A stretch of DNA of 64,000 bases from Molanna angustata (taxonomy: Eukaryota > Arthropoda > Insecta > Trichoptera > Molannidae), in contig OY754970.1 of assembly GCA_963576475.1 (NCBI GenBank), positions 32,587,619 through 32,651,618 on the forward strand. Direction: 5' to 3'. Each line of letters begins with the position of its first letter. The first letter of the stretch is position 1. The notes under the pieces were generated by a model. That model was not told the origin of the DNA. It did no database searches and was given only the letters and a program-made list of their open reading frames with translations. Both the position numbers and the translations under genes were made by a program. Below are positions 1 to 11,875 of the stretch, in pieces.

Positions 1-455
1 ACGAAAATATTTGGATTGGATAGATGTGTCCTGTATATTGCTACCGTTTGAATAAGCATCTTGTTAAATGATAGTTTGACTGTCAGACAATTAACAAATT
101 CAATTTGTATTTCTTCGATAGAGATTATTTCACAAGCATTTGCGACGAAGATAATTATTCCTGAATTTTTGTTGATGAAATGATTTGTCGAAATACACTG
201 ATAACCAGGTATGGAGAAATTCGCGTTTTGATTATTATGTGTTTCCGTTAATACTACACATAGCGGTTTAATTTTGAAATTGTTTATTGCTGTTAGAAAC
301 TCATCAAAATTTTTATTTAAACTTCTGATATTGGTATGAAAAATTGAGAAGTTGTCGTTGTTTATTATCTGAGCATTACATTCGTCTATTGTGTTGCATG
401 TTATTTGTTCAATATTATAAAAGTCGTCAATATTATTTATTAATTCTTCACCCAT
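1..455 (-). mobile_element. LINE ORF start, endonuclease domain, cut by window edge
   Basis: Reading the minus strand from an ATG at 455-453 gives about 151 codons with no stop to the window edge. The peptide begins MGEELINNIDDF and contains FSIFHTNIRSLNKNFDEF, then a TETH motif and a GIIIFV strand. These resemble the first strands of the apurinic-endonuclease domain of CR1/Jockey-type non-LTR retrotransposons (N-x-R-S-L, then T-E-T-W/H). The frame is undamaged over its visible length, unlike the other LINE pieces here, so this may be a young copy. The reverse transcriptase would lie outside the window. The exact clade is not certain. Confidence 0.7.
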
Positions 456-564
456 TTTTGGTTATATTTTTAGCATTTAATAGACACAACACAACAAGAA
501 ATAAGTATCGCTGTCGAACAATCCGTTCGCACGAATAGTTGTTACGGTACTTACGTACAGTGTT

Positions 565-935
565 CGTAGTTAATCAATGGAAGGCGTGATTTCTAATAGT
601 CTTCCGTAGTAAATCTATTAAAGCCACGCTTTAAACTATAATGCTTCATACTATAACTGACATGTCAAACTTTAAAGGTGTCTGTCGGGGGGTTTCAATC
701 AACCAAAGTGTATGTTAATGCAAGGCTCGATTTCTTCCGTAGTAAATTTAAAATAGTCACGCTTTAAACTATAACGCTTCATACTATAACTGACATATCA
801 AACTTTAAAGGTGTCTTTCGGGGGGTTTCAATCAACCAAAGTGTATGTCAATGCAAGGCTCGATTTCTTCCGTAGTAAATTTAAAATAGTCACGCTTTAA
901 ACTATAACGCTTCATACTATAACTGGCATTACAAT
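565..935. repeat. Tandem repeat, period 133 bp, about 2.7 copies
   Basis: The phrase CTTCCGTAGTAAAT recurs at 601, 734 and 867, and the sequence between occurrences is nearly identical, so the period is 133 bp. The array lies directly upstream of the minus-strand LINE start at 455, where that element's 5' UTR would be. A related stretch in opposite orientation is at about 16407-16480. The repeats are probably 5' UTR monomers of the element, but could be an unrelated satellite next to it. Confidence 0.8.
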
Positions 936-959
936 AGTATAATTCCTTATTTTTAGGTA

Positions 960-1165
960 AATTGTTAACACATTATTAAAATATTTATATAGAACTTTCA
1001 AAAATTACATTGATAATGGAACTCAATAAGAAGGCATAATTGGTGAACGTTGCGCAAGCGCATAAAGTGATCACGTAAACCAGCCGATAACTGTTCGTAA
1101 GCCCTGTAGGTGCCTTGAGTTCCTTGTCCTTCTATAATATCCCAAATTCGTCTATTGAAATGTTA
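960..1165. repeat. Dispersed repeat, copy 1 (second copy at 40918-41117)
   Basis: The stretch with AACTCAATAAGAAGGCATAA and GTGATCACGTAAACCAGCCG has a direct, roughly 90 percent identical copy about 40 kb away in a milton intron. No reading frame or terminal repeats were seen. It is probably a SINE or MITE; class unknown. Confidence 0.7.
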
Positions 1166-1526
1166 AAAATTTTGTCAGTAAAAATATAACTGACATGTTA
1201 AAATATAAATTTTCGATACTTTGAAGGGCACCGAAAGCCACAACTACTCAGGGTTTATACTATCCAATCGTTGTTACCTGCTGTGGTATCCTTTTACAGA
1301 AAAAAATAGCCTTTATACTATGACTTAAGTTAGTATAAGTATACATTTTGTATGGGCCCTCTATACAAAATGATATTAGCCTAGAATCAGGGGATCTTAC
1401 ACTAAAATAATTTATTTTGAAATGTTAAAATATGTTAAAATATAATACAAAAATAAATTTTTCCCAGAAAATTAATGACGTTTCATTGGTGAAAATGTCA
1501 TCAAAGTTCTTCTTCTTCGTGGCGTA

Positions 1527-1740
1527 TCAGGTCCCCCCGATCACTGGTGAGAAGACATCTCTATCCGCCGCCGTACGGAACAATTCCTCAACGTCTCTGA
1601 TGCCGGTCCACTCACGAATGTTGCGGAGCCATGACATCTGACGTCTTCCTATTCTATTGCAGCCCTTCATAATCAGTTGGAGCAGCCTGTACTTTCGCCT
1701 CGCAGAACTTGACCCAAAAATGATATCTTTCGTCGCTTAA
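1527..1740 (-). mobile_element. LINE reverse transcriptase C-terminal fragment
   Basis: The minus strand encodes KDIIFGSSSARRKYRLLQ, then RIGRRQMSWLRNIREWTG and ends EELFRTAADRDVF with a few more residues before a stop. The GRR-x-x-SWLRN-x-REWTG signature is the usual C-terminal end of endonuclease-reverse transcriptase proteins of insect LINEs. Only the last 70 or so codons are present, so this is a 5'-truncated, inactive copy. Confidence 0.75.
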
Positions 1741-1789
1741 TTGTGTCAACCAGCTTGCGCTCGATATTCGCTCTCCTGTTAGTTTCAAA

Positions 1790-1955
1790 CTTAGTTTTTT
1801 TTTTCAATGATTAAAACTGTCACTTTATAATAGAACTCCATAATCACATAGAATTATGATGAATAAAATATATAATTTTTCGTTCTATTTAATTTAGTTC
1901 GTAAACGCGGCTCCCATTCACCGGTGTCGCAGAATAACCGACTGCAGGTCGTAAT
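1790..1955. repeat. Relic of an inverted-repeat element, half copy
   Basis: This matches the left half of the foldback element at 40310-40610: a T-run, AAAACTGTCACTTTATAATA, a TTTAATTTAGT stretch and CCCATTCACCGGTGTCG. A third, shorter relative is at about 43330-43450. The right half is missing, so it is an inactive fragment. Confidence 0.55.
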
Positions 1956-2102
1956 CCCTGCATCCCTTGAAATAAATAAATCAATTGAGTAATATTTACA
2001 ATCTGTATGTCGTTGTTTGATGATTCGGGATCATACCATAAAACAAATTTTTACTTATATTATCTACGCCTTTTTATTTTTATTTTCCCTGTTTTATTGG
2101 CT

Positions 2103-2212
2103 GTCGATCGCTGGGTTCACGTCACACTGCACACCACACAACATATTCTGTCAATATGTCATTTGTTGTCGATCGCTGGCTTCACGTCACACTGCACACC
2201 ACACACCATTTT
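2103..2212. repeat. Short tandem duplication, period 65 bp
   Basis: The phrase GTCGATCGCTGG-TTCACGTC with its CACACTGCACACCACACA tail occurs at 2103 and again at 2168. Two copies only. No function is visible. Confidence 0.75.
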
Positions 2213-2229
2213 CAGCCAATAAGTCATTT

Positions 2230-3480
2230 CATATTTAAGTGGGTATAATTTTTACGTCAAATTACATTCGGAACAATGATTGTGTAGTGCTGAAATGATT
2301 GTACGTAATATACAAATATGTCGGTTGCCTGCCACTACGTTCATCGCCTTGTATGAATTAACGTATACAACGTCAACAACGTATTTTTATGAATGTTTCA
2401 AAAATAAACATAAGAATTATTTTAGTACAAATACTTAGTATTCAACAATAACTACTTAAATAATTCAAAATTAAAATTATTAACAACATTACTTACTATG
2501 CCGTATTGTGTTTGCGATGCTCTTTGAGTAATACATAAAAATATTTGATTTGATAACCAATTCATATTAATTACACCAACATAGTTAACTAGTCTCTTTC
2601 TATGGCTCTGAAATAAAAATCGCGTCAGAAATTGGATTTATGACAGGTATTATGGCAACATTGGGATCTGGTTGATCTGTTTTGTGTGAGCCTATATGTT
2701 TGTTGTGATAATGATTGTGATTCCAGAAAGTTGAGATTGTATACATATTTAGTGTGGAACGGGAAAAATCACCTGGTTCATAATTGCATATAATTGTCAA
2801 TATAAATTGTAAACTGCTAGCCCTAGAACAGGATTTCCTAGTTGGGCAGCAATAATCTACTTATTGTTGTCATTATAAATATGGTGTGATAAATAAAATA
2901 AATAAAAATAAAATTTTGATAGTGACTCATTTTTTGCCTTTATGGGAGATCAAACATTTGCACTGAAAAATAACTAATAGTAACAAAATTTCATTTTAAA
3001 ATTAACCGAACTACACTGACTACAAAAAATTTGGTTTTATACAACTAATTTTATTGTGCACACAGCCAAACAGTACAGTCATAAATAGATAAACATTTTA
3101 CTGATAACAAAGGTTTGGCTAAAACGCAGGTTGCCAGTTCGTTTGTCATAACGTTTTTTTTTTCAGTGTGGGGGTGAGAAATTATTTTAATGAATTCTTT
3201 AACAAGCTTCATAAAAAAATACATACCTCGATAGATGAATAATAACAGATATTCATCTAAAAAAAATGTTTTTTTAATATAATTAGGTTTGATAATAAGA
3301 GTTTTACGTTTAGGGTTTCAGGAGTTAGCTTTATTTCACTTATTAATGCATGCTTTTTTAAGGCTTTGTTGTTTTTATGTGCGGGAGTTATTATTCATAA
3401 TTTTAAAAATTTTCAAGATATTCGTTGTATAGGTACCTAATATTAAAAAAACTACCCATTTTGTAATTATTTATTTTATA
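2230..3480. other. No gene seen, AT-rich spacer
   Basis: Only short chance frames with AT-rich composition are present. No splice-linked coding signal, long repeat or RNA gene was recognised. Confidence 0.5.
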
Positions 3481-3481
3481 T

Positions 3482-4110
3482 AGAACATTCTCGAAAGCAA
3501 CACACATAACATGCAATCTGACTATAGACAACAACCCAATTGAACAGGTTAATACTCTTAGGTACCTAGGAATTGACATAACAGAAGATGCTGACCTCTG
3601 CGAAGAAATTCAGAGCCAAGTCAATAAGGCAGCTGCAGTCTCGGGCGCCCTAAAATCCATTATTTGGAAAAATGAAGATATGGCCATTAAAAGCAAAGTG
3701 AGAATCTACAAAGCATGCGTAAGACCAGTGATGACATATGGTATAGAGGCACGAGCAGACACAGTCGGAAGCAAACAAATGTTGAGGACTTTAGAAATGA
3801 CATTGAGAGCTATTGCAGGCAAAACCCTTAGAGACCGAGTGAGGAACTCCAGAATATGGGAACTATGTGAGGTTGACGATATCATCAGATGGAGTAGGCA
3901 GGGAGGAGGGACTGTTATGGTCATGTCAAGGATGGACAGCACCAGATTTCCTCATATCGTGCTACACAATCAGCCTCACGGAACCCGCCCTCGCGGTAGA
4001 CCGCCAAAAAGATGGAGGGATAGCTGGGGGTCCACCTCGCAGGAAGAGCAGGCCTTTTAAAAAACAGACCTGAAGGTCTATTCAAAAGGAGAAGAAGAAG
4101 AAGTACATTG
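3482..4110 (+). mobile_element. LINE 3' fragment, reverse transcriptase C-terminal region
   Basis: One open frame runs from 3482 to the stop at 4060. It reads YLGIDITEDADLCEEIQ, later SKVRIYKACVRPVMTYGIEA, and near the end RPRGRPPKRWRDSW. The R-P-V-x-x-Y-G and GRPPKRW motifs are typical of the thumb and C-terminal tail of insect LINE reverse transcriptases. The palm catalytic motif is absent because the copy is 5' truncated. After the stop comes a GAA-rich tail at 4085-4103. Confidence 0.8.
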
Positions 4111-4129
4111 TCGAATGTATGAGGAAACA

Positions 4130-6780
4130 ATATGTTGTCACGATAAAATTTTTATGGTTTTTCATAGTATTGCTTTGTTGAGTCTCCATATTTTTTTCTT
4201 GTGTTAGTTGATTTTTTTACTTGAAAACCAACTCATCAAAATAGCCACGTTGACTGATGTCTTTTTCCAAAACGGCGACACTAATAAATATTATAATTTC
4301 ATGTTTATCATCCGCAGCGAGACATTCATTATTTGTTACTTTTGCAGTATGTAATTTACCGTTGAAAACAAGATGAAAGTATCGGCGTATTTACTTTACA
4401 GAATTGCATTTTGCACCATAGTAATGCGCGTTTGTAAAGCAAATAGTCCATCAGTGCTATAATAATTTATATTTTCTCATAATTTGCAAACAAATATACT
4501 TTTATGTATGTATATTGACATATCTGTTACTAATTTTCAGGATACTCGTATTTTTCTTTTATTGAATATTTGTTTGTAAAATATTTTTTAATTATTATAC
4601 CTAATGCTGTCCATGTCAATACTCCAATAGATACGTAAGTTTGTAGTCCTTATTTTGTTAATTTAGGGAGTATCACACTCCTCAAAAGTCGTATCATAAA
4701 TTTATTTATTTATTTAAATCCATACATATGCATACAAAATACAGAAGAACAATAATGGAATAATGCAACAATAGTACAAATTGGACAGTTTAAAATAAGC
4801 TGGTAATAGCAAAATGCTCCAGGAGGATACATAATTAAAATATGAACATTAAATTCTGTATTATTTTTAAATTGTCTCATTTATGGATTTATATTTTTGA
4901 CAGTTCTTATTTGTGATTTCAGTTAATTAGTTTGTGATGCTAATCGTATATACACTTTTAATGTCGGGTTTTTGTTTTCATAGACCATTTATTGATCACA
5001 TTTAGCTCTCCTCAGCTATAAAATAGCGGAGAGACATGATTTAAAATATTGAACTTTTTTGAAATATGTTTTCTTACATTTGTTTTTTTTTATATTAGAG
5101 TATAAATTATATCTCGTTATGGATTGCCGTCTTAATATAATATCATTATGACTGCATTGAGCAGCGCCTTGTCGTTAGAGTGGATGCTGCGGTCCATGAC
5201 CCCTCGTGTCTCTACGACGCGACGCCTGGATGTCAATCCACCTAACTCTTCCTGGAATGCTCTCGACAATATTTTGGCAAGAATATTCACAAAATAAACA
5301 TTGTCGGCTCGTAATTATAACTGCTTGGACACGGCGCGTTTCAAAATGTGAAACTAATGTAACTGCCAAACATCGTCAAAACGCACAGTACAAAGAATAT
5401 TATTAATATGATAGACGATGCTACATCATATTGCGAGGAAGCCATAAAAATTAATATGCAATCAATTCATCCGGTCATTTTAACTATCACATCAAATTTT
5501 ATGTATATTTGCCAAAAAAATTCAATAATTCTTTATTTTTTTAATCTCCACTATTATGGAAGGTTTTCTTTACATCAATATTTCAACTTTATCAGAGAGT
5601 GCATAATATGAGTTTCGTCATGATGTTTTTGCATCTATGGCGTACTATAAAAATGTGTCCCATGTATGTAATTCTTCGATTTAGGTCTTGGGAATTGGTT
5701 GGCAGTAAAGCGATGCATCTTTACCTACACTCCCCCCGATCTTCAGCGACTCTTTCAAACTCTGTGTAGGAGGTACACTTTTTGTCCTCGCACACCTGTC
5801 ATAAATACTCCCAAAGCTAATACATATTATGTTCAATAGAAATGTACTTCCGGGATTTTCAGCTTTTGAAAAATAAATAATTGTATACACTATGTAGTGA
5901 AGAAGCCTACAGTGAATTAAAATGTTTTAGTCGCAATCCAGTCGTTTTTTGAGAGATCTTCGATTTCTAATCCCATTCTTAAACTTTTAGCTGCAAAATT
6001 TTTTATCAAATCACATCTGACAATTGCAAGTCAGTTTGAGGTCAGACGATCGAGGGTTTATTTTCCTCTTGTTTTTAGCATTCACCCGTAAACAATTCAA
6101 TCAATTGTTGGTTCGGATTGTATCCGTTGGATTTCGGAGAATTTATATTCTTGTACGCTTATAGCATCTCAATTAAGACGATATACCCTTTTTTCTATTC
6201 TCTCTGGAATCCTTCTAATTTGTGTTTCAAACTTATTGAAATGTTTATTTGAAATAATGAAGGTATTGGAAACAAAATCATATTAATTTTCTTGAGTTGA
6301 TCTTTAGCATTGGAATATATTATATTCGTTGAACGATAATTTAATCTGAACGTCCGCTTAACACCTTTCTATCGGACGGCACTCTAAATTGTGTTTTGAT
6401 AATTAATTCTCTTGATCTACATTTGCTGCAGCGCTAACGACCCAGGTACTGTCGCCTCGTCTCTGTCTCGGTATTCATATTGTCTATAAATATTTATCTT
6501 ATTAACGCTAGACCATTTTACACCTGACTCAGCCATTCTGCAAATTGAAAATGAACGCCATCAACTCTCGGATTATTCTGAACAAATCTATCAAAAATAA
6601 CGATTCGGGGCATGTTTAATGACTGCTATGGAAATAAATTGACTATACCAACCTTGTATGATTAATTTTGTGTCGTTTATAAAATGAAAAGTGTAGACGG
6701 GCATAATAAATTATTATGTTATTTTTATTATGTCATTAAATTGATAATGGTATTATTGTCGACGAACAAAATGTGTGAAC
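4130..6780. other. No gene seen; AT-rich, with two more GC-rich patches
   Basis: Most of this is AT-rich with short unconvincing frames. The patches at 5160-5350 and 5690-5840 have higher GC and may be decayed transposon sequence, but no motif was recognised. A (TTTA)n tract at 4698-4715 resembles LINE tails seen on the minus strand elsewhere in the window. Confidence 0.4.
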
Positions 6781-6889
6781 TTCTGAAATGGAAGTATGGT
6801 TTACGACCATATCAGCGGTCGGAAACTCAAATATGCTGAAGTGCCACAAAAGATATTTTAAAGTACTAGATATCACTTGTAAATTGTAC

Positions 6890-7085
6890 CTTGTAAATCT
6901 ATATGTTAAAGCACTTGAGTGGATTGCAAATTATCCACATCAACGTCCACAACTGCTTAATAATCTATTCTGTCGAGTGGAAACAAGCTGTTTCGGTATC
7001 TCACAAGGTACAGTGCTGGGCCCTTTATTATTTATTATCTATGTCAATGATATATTTAAACTGCAATTAAAATTCTTCTTTTTCT
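6890..7085 (+). mobile_element. LINE reverse transcriptase palm fragment
   Basis: Within a plus-strand frame the peptide ALEWIANYPHQRPQ is followed by ISQGTVLGPLLFIIYVNDI. The QG-x-x-LGPLLF-x-x-Y-x-ND block is a hallmark of non-LTR reverse transcriptases. The YADD block that should follow is not preserved. At about 7085 the sequence changes to another, oppositely oriented LINE piece. Confidence 0.75.
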
Positions 7086-7345
7086 CCAATGATTCTTTCT
7101 ACGTGGTTTTGGAGTTAGTTTTTTTCGTTCCTCGTCGCCACTCTACTCTGTCTTGTGCGTTTTCTGGGAGACGTTGCAATCTATCGTGTCCTGCCTGATT
7201 ACTTCGTGCCACTTGCGCTTGGATATGCCTTTGGATCTCCTACCGGGGACATCTTAAATGGACCCCGTTGCCTACATATCCTTGAGGTCTCCTGCTTACA
7301 TGACCGAACCACCACAGTCTGCTCTCTACATTTTGTCGGATATGT
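7085..7345 (-). mobile_element. Decayed LINE C-terminal fragment
   Basis: In interrupted minus-strand frames one can read a GRP-K-like basic stretch, then W-H-E-V-I-R-Q-D and N-A-Q-D-R-V-E-W-R-R, the usual tail of an RTE/CR1-type reverse transcriptase. Stops and frameshifts show it is dead. It abuts the plus-strand piece at 6890-7085, suggesting nested or rearranged insertions. Confidence 0.5.
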
Positions 7346-7399
7346 CACGTACTCCTAAACTCACTCACACGTAGGAATTTTCTGTATCCTGAACGTCTT

Positions 7400-8340
7400 T
7401 AAAATTCCAACATGTTAGTGGCTCCCTTGAAATTTAGTTTGGGAAGGTAAAACCACAATGGTTCCTTATTATATGAATTAAAATTTATATAGTATGTTTT
7501 CCTAGTTCTTCGATGGAATGGTTGCCTACCATTGGTTTATATGACCGACCGCCAACTTGTAAAAAGGTTCGTAAACGGCTCGTGTGAAATTGCCATTAGC
7601 ATTAACTATACGTAACCATTATCCAACAATGGAAATATGCTCTGATACCAATCTTACATGAAAATAATATATTCTAGGCAGATAAATATTTTGCCTGAAG
7701 GCGAAAACTACTTTTGTCGTTGTACATTATACAAACACCTTGTAGTTTTGCATTGATTTGACGAAAGTGAATCCAAAGAAATGAGTAACCAGAGTGCTTT
7801 ACTTGCTCTAAGTAGTTTATTTTGTCTTGGGTTAAATTTGATATTTTATTGTTCTTTCCAAGTATGATAACTTCTTATTCCAGTCATGTTCTCATCCAAG
7901 ATTTCGTCTGTAACTCTGTCAAATCTCTTCTGTGTAAAGTTTCCATATACCTAACTTTGTTTCAGTATCCGAAATTAGTTTGATGTGTTTTTAGCGAATA
8001 ATATACGTTTGCCTTTATCGAATTCTTTCCTCGTTTATTTTGTATCGCGATTGTCTTGTATTTTTTTAGTTATACCCGTCAAAAAATTACTGGAGTTTAA
8101 TCGTAAAATGACTGGATTTAATGTTATATATGACCTTCTGCACGTTATGTTTACCTGGTAGACGGGACTTATGGTCTAATGTTCTTTTATTGTTCTTACT
8201 TAATTTTCTGTTATTTCTCGCCTTACAAACTGTGCCACGACGGCCGGTCATTTTCAAATGTATTAGTACGTAATCACAACCAACTTAACGTTGATGTTAG
8301 AAGTTCATAGTTCTTTTTTGAACCACAGCGTTTTTAATCA
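7400..8340. other. No gene seen
   Basis: Moderately AT-rich sequence without a convincing frame. The stretch 7880-7960 may be antisense LINE debris, but no motif is clear enough to call. Confidence 0.35.
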
Positions 8341-8500
8341 ACCAACAGCTGCATGAAATCAGTGTGTTTAAACGGTGTTAAGATCAAATATGTTTTTTTG
8401 CATACTGTTACTATATATGCTCATTTTAAGTACATAATATTTTATTTAACTCCACATTATTTATTGATAGAATTCCATTTTTACATTCAATTAAAATTAA

Positions 8501-8670
8501 AACAATATGTTTTTGATTTTACATACAATATATTATTTTACGTCGATAGTTATGTCGCCTTGTTAGGGCATCTACAAGACTTATCTTTAAGACTAAAGAT
8601 GCCCTAACAAGGCGAAATAGCTATCGACGTAAAAATAATATATTGTATGTAGAATCAAAAACATTGTTAT
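8501..8670. repeat. Long foldback, arms about 73 bp, loop 23 bp
   Basis: Positions 8501-8573 are the near-perfect reverse complement of 8597-8670, with a handful of mismatches. The 23-base loop is 8574-8596. The arms meet at AGGGCATCT / AGATGCCCT. It lies just upstream of a LINE fragment. It could be a snapback insertion or a MITE with very long arms. Confidence 0.85.
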
Positions 8671-8839
8671 ATTTTTATTTGAATACATGTATTTGTTGTA
8701 AGTTTTTTTTTTCGAATAAGGTGGTAGGTTTTGGTGACATTATATTTTCATATTTAGTGTATTTCTATCCTCAATTTAAAAATTATGATAACCATCATCA
8801 CGGTCAAGTTTGCAGTAAAAAAACAACAGAACTTTACTA

Positions 8840-9518
8840 TATATTTTCATATAAGAGTAACCTATCTATAATACGGCATTATACGTTGGGGGGAGCTTTT
8901 AAAACCACTTTAGTGCCTTTAGAAGTTTTTCAAAGAATCATTATTAAAATTATATTAAAAAAGAGATTTGATTATCCAACTATTAATGTATTTCAAGATT
9001 TTAAAGTTTCAACTGTTGAAAATATCTACAAAAAAATCTCATTGTTCCAAATTCATAAAGATATTCTTATAAATTCTAACCAATTGTCATTTTCTATAAG
9101 CAGCAGAATAAATTCACAAGGATGTATTACTATTCCTCTTTTACGTACAACTGCCTCACAACATTTCTATAAGTATAAAGATACTAAGTGGTTTAATGAA
9201 CTCCCTTTGAGTCTTAGACTCAAAAAAAATTATAATATATTTAAAAATAAAATTAAAAAATAGTACTGATTTATTTGTTTATTTTTTGTTATTTCATTCT
9301 TGTTTTTGTGTAGCTTCATATTTTTTAGTAGATGTACAATGTTTTGGCAAATGTAACAATATTAAATAGATACTCCCCTCTTTTAACACGAGATTTTATC
9401 TCAATTAAAGAGGGTTATTATGAGTCATATGATGGAAATTGTATACCTTTTAAAATTGTGCTTTATATGTAAAATTTGTATTGATTTTGTAATAAATATA
9501 TATATAAAAAAAAAAATT
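8840..9518 (+). mobile_element. LINE 3' fragment with 3' UTR and poly(A) tail
   Basis: The frame ending at 9263 contains TLGGAFKTTLVPLEVFQRII, WFNELPLSLRL and a lysine-rich end. This is the thumb and C-terminal region typical of CR1-like reverse transcriptases (L-x-x-LQ-x-RA, then W-N-x-LP). About 250 bases of AT-rich 3' UTR follow, ending in AATAAATATATATAT and a 10-base A-run near 9510. The copy is 5' truncated and may be relatively recent. Confidence 0.7.
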
Positions 9519-9933
9519 ATGAAAATAGTTATGTAGTTCTATCAAGAAGTTACATTGCATTGAAAAATATGTGTCTTATTGGAAAACTACTTACTTTAGA
9601 TAGATTTGCAAAATGCATTAGGTATTATGTTCATTTGTAATGTCGCAATCTGCCAATGTTGATTTGGACATCTCTCGATATTTGCAACTCAGTCACCTGA
9701 TCACACTCAGGTGTTATTTCAGTTTTATTGATATTTATAATTATTTATGATTAGTTACGTCTTCTGTTTATTTTCCTTTTGTGTATTCATATTAGTATGA
9801 CTTCATATTATGTATCGTGTATTGAAACCGTGGTATTTTTAGTAGTATTGATAAGAAAATTTAAAGTCATGGTTTTTTTTATAGATATAGGTACACATAT
9901 TTTGTTTATGTAGATAATAAAATTATAATATTT

Positions 9934-10086
9934 CTTTGTTTGTTTCCACTAGTTATATTTTTTAAAACACAACATGTTTCAATAACCACCGTTATCTTCC
10001 TCAGGTGAGAGGAGAGTTAATACCTATCCGGTGGTTATCGAAACATGTTGTGTTTTAAAAAATATAACTAGTGGAAACAAACAAAG
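9934..10086. repeat. Foldback, 58-bp arms with one mismatch
   Basis: Arms 9934-9991 and 10029-10086 are reverse complements except at one position. The 37-base loop is 9992-10028. Such symmetry implies a recent origin or gene conversion between the arms. The arm contains AACACAACATGTTTC. No coding content. Confidence 0.9.
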
Positions 10087-10242
10087 TTTATTAATTTATT
10101 TTAAAATATATTTAAAATGAATTTTCACAAAGTGAACGCCTCTACCTTAGAACATTTATAATATTTCACTACGAACTACATTGTTTTGAATTGCCTACGA
10201 CGTTCATTCATTACCGTGTTCAGATTTCAGAACCATTTTCAG

Positions 10243-10645
10243 GAGAGCAAGTCTGGTCCAACTGGCGAAATCAAAACCCTCGTGATTACCCATATCATGG
10301 ATATAATTATATGGAGTTCTATGACATCTAAAATTTAAAATTATATTGCTTCTCGGGCAACAGGTACTATGACAAATATTAATTTAATACGCACCCAATA
10401 ACAAGTTGCCACACTCTGGAGACTTACGATATTGATCGTCTCATTGATCCTGACTGAAAACACAATTAAAAACTGTGTCTCCATCGGGAATCGAACCCGG
10501 GACCTTTGGATCAGCAGTCAGATACCTAACCAACTGATCTACGAAGGCCGACAAAAGATATTATATAACTCCATATAATAATTATAGCCATGATATGGGT
10601 AATCGTGAGGGTTTTGATTACGCCGGTTGGACCAGACTTGCCCCC
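10243..10645. repeat. Composite inverted repeat enclosing a tRNA-like SINE
   Basis: Arms at 10243-10326 and 10553-10645 are about 85 bases and roughly 90 percent identical as reverse complements. Both contain CATATCATGG and GGTCCAAC-GGCG words. They flank about 225 bases that hold a tRNA-derived sequence on the minus strand. Confidence 0.8.
10473..10549 (-). repeat. tRNA-derived SINE head
   Basis: On the minus strand a polymerase III A box (TAGATCAGTTGGTTAGG) and a perfect B box (GGTTCGATTCC) are spaced as in a tRNA. The anticodon stem does not fold well, so this is read as a SINE promoter rather than a tRNA gene. A weaker relative on the minus strand is at about 29030-29072, sharing GGATTAGCAGTCAGATACC. 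Confidence 0.65.
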
Positions 10646-10649
10646 CAGA

Positions 10650-11870
10650 TTTATATACCGACCTATTATTGATTACAATATTTTTTTTTAAAATATATTT
10701 TATGGAGAGAATCGAAGTATTCCTGTCTCGCCTATTAATATTATGATAGTAAAGGATAGGTAATAAAAATTCCCTCACATAATGTTCCTTTCGAAATGAA
10801 ACCGAACGTGGACATAAATTATAGCTAATAATCGCATATTTGTAAGATCATTTTTGGAGGTTTTGTGATATTTCAGTACGTTTTGTTATTTGATTATGAA
10901 AATTTTCGCTTTATTATGACTATCTATTTCCATTTGTCTTAGAATTGCTGTTTAATTATTTTGTAAATACATTATTTTTAAGGCTATTCAATGTTAATAT
11001 AATATTTTTGTCTATACATAACTCATACATTTATTTGGTTCATATAATGCAGTATTTTTTTTGTTTTAAAGTTACAATAACCTTATTTTAAAACAAGGTT
11101 GTTTTGATCACGTGTAGCTTTATTTTATTTTGCATTAATTTATAGGCAAATAAAAGATTTTGAGTTGTGGTCAATAAATTACACAACTTCTTATAACAAT
11201 TTTTCTTTGAATCAATTTGCATTTGAGTATATTCTTATTTTACGAGCATTACCTATTGTAACATCTATAAATGTGTTTTTTTCTCAGAAAACTCAAATAA
11301 TCAAATATATCATCTTTGTGTTCAGCGATAATTTTATCATTTATCTCTTAAACATTATTTGTAATTTTATCGTCAATTCTTCATATATCATGATATATGT
11401 ATGTAAATATTCAATAGAACGTAAATCAGCCAATAGGCTGCGATCATTTCCCGCATCATTTTTAGTATGTATTTTATATAAATAGGTTTCTCTTAAGAGC
11501 TCAGGATCATGGTTATTTATCCGACACGTATCAAGCGATGTTTGCTGAATTTCAAAAATGATTTGTAAAAGGTAATAAATATCTCTCTTGGTACGAGTTG
11601 TGATAACTCAATGTTTTGAATGTTTTTTGCTCTATTATCTTAAAAGTAATGTTCAAAGAATTTTTCCAAATAAATTATTAGATTATGTTCAGATGACAGG
11701 CATTAAGTGCACGATTTATTGCGTGAAAAGTGCAAGAAATTTATTCAATCGTCCACATGCTTACGCGCGTTTTGTATGTCGAGATTTGTTTGATGTATTT
11801 TCTTATATTTTTAAGTGCTTTTTCGTTTAGTTCAATGTTGTTTCATTTAGTGTGTGGAAGATCATGATCT
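10650..11870. other. No gene seen, AT-rich
   Basis: Several chance frames rich in F, I, L, Y and K arise from AT composition. No domain, splice-linked exon or repeat was recognised. Confidence 0.45.
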
Positions 11871-11875
11871 TCCCT

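Noticed and set aside
10650..11840. AT-rich frames of 79-106 codons
   Set aside because: Composition is dominated by F, I, Y, K and N with no motifs. Such frames are expected by chance in this base composition.
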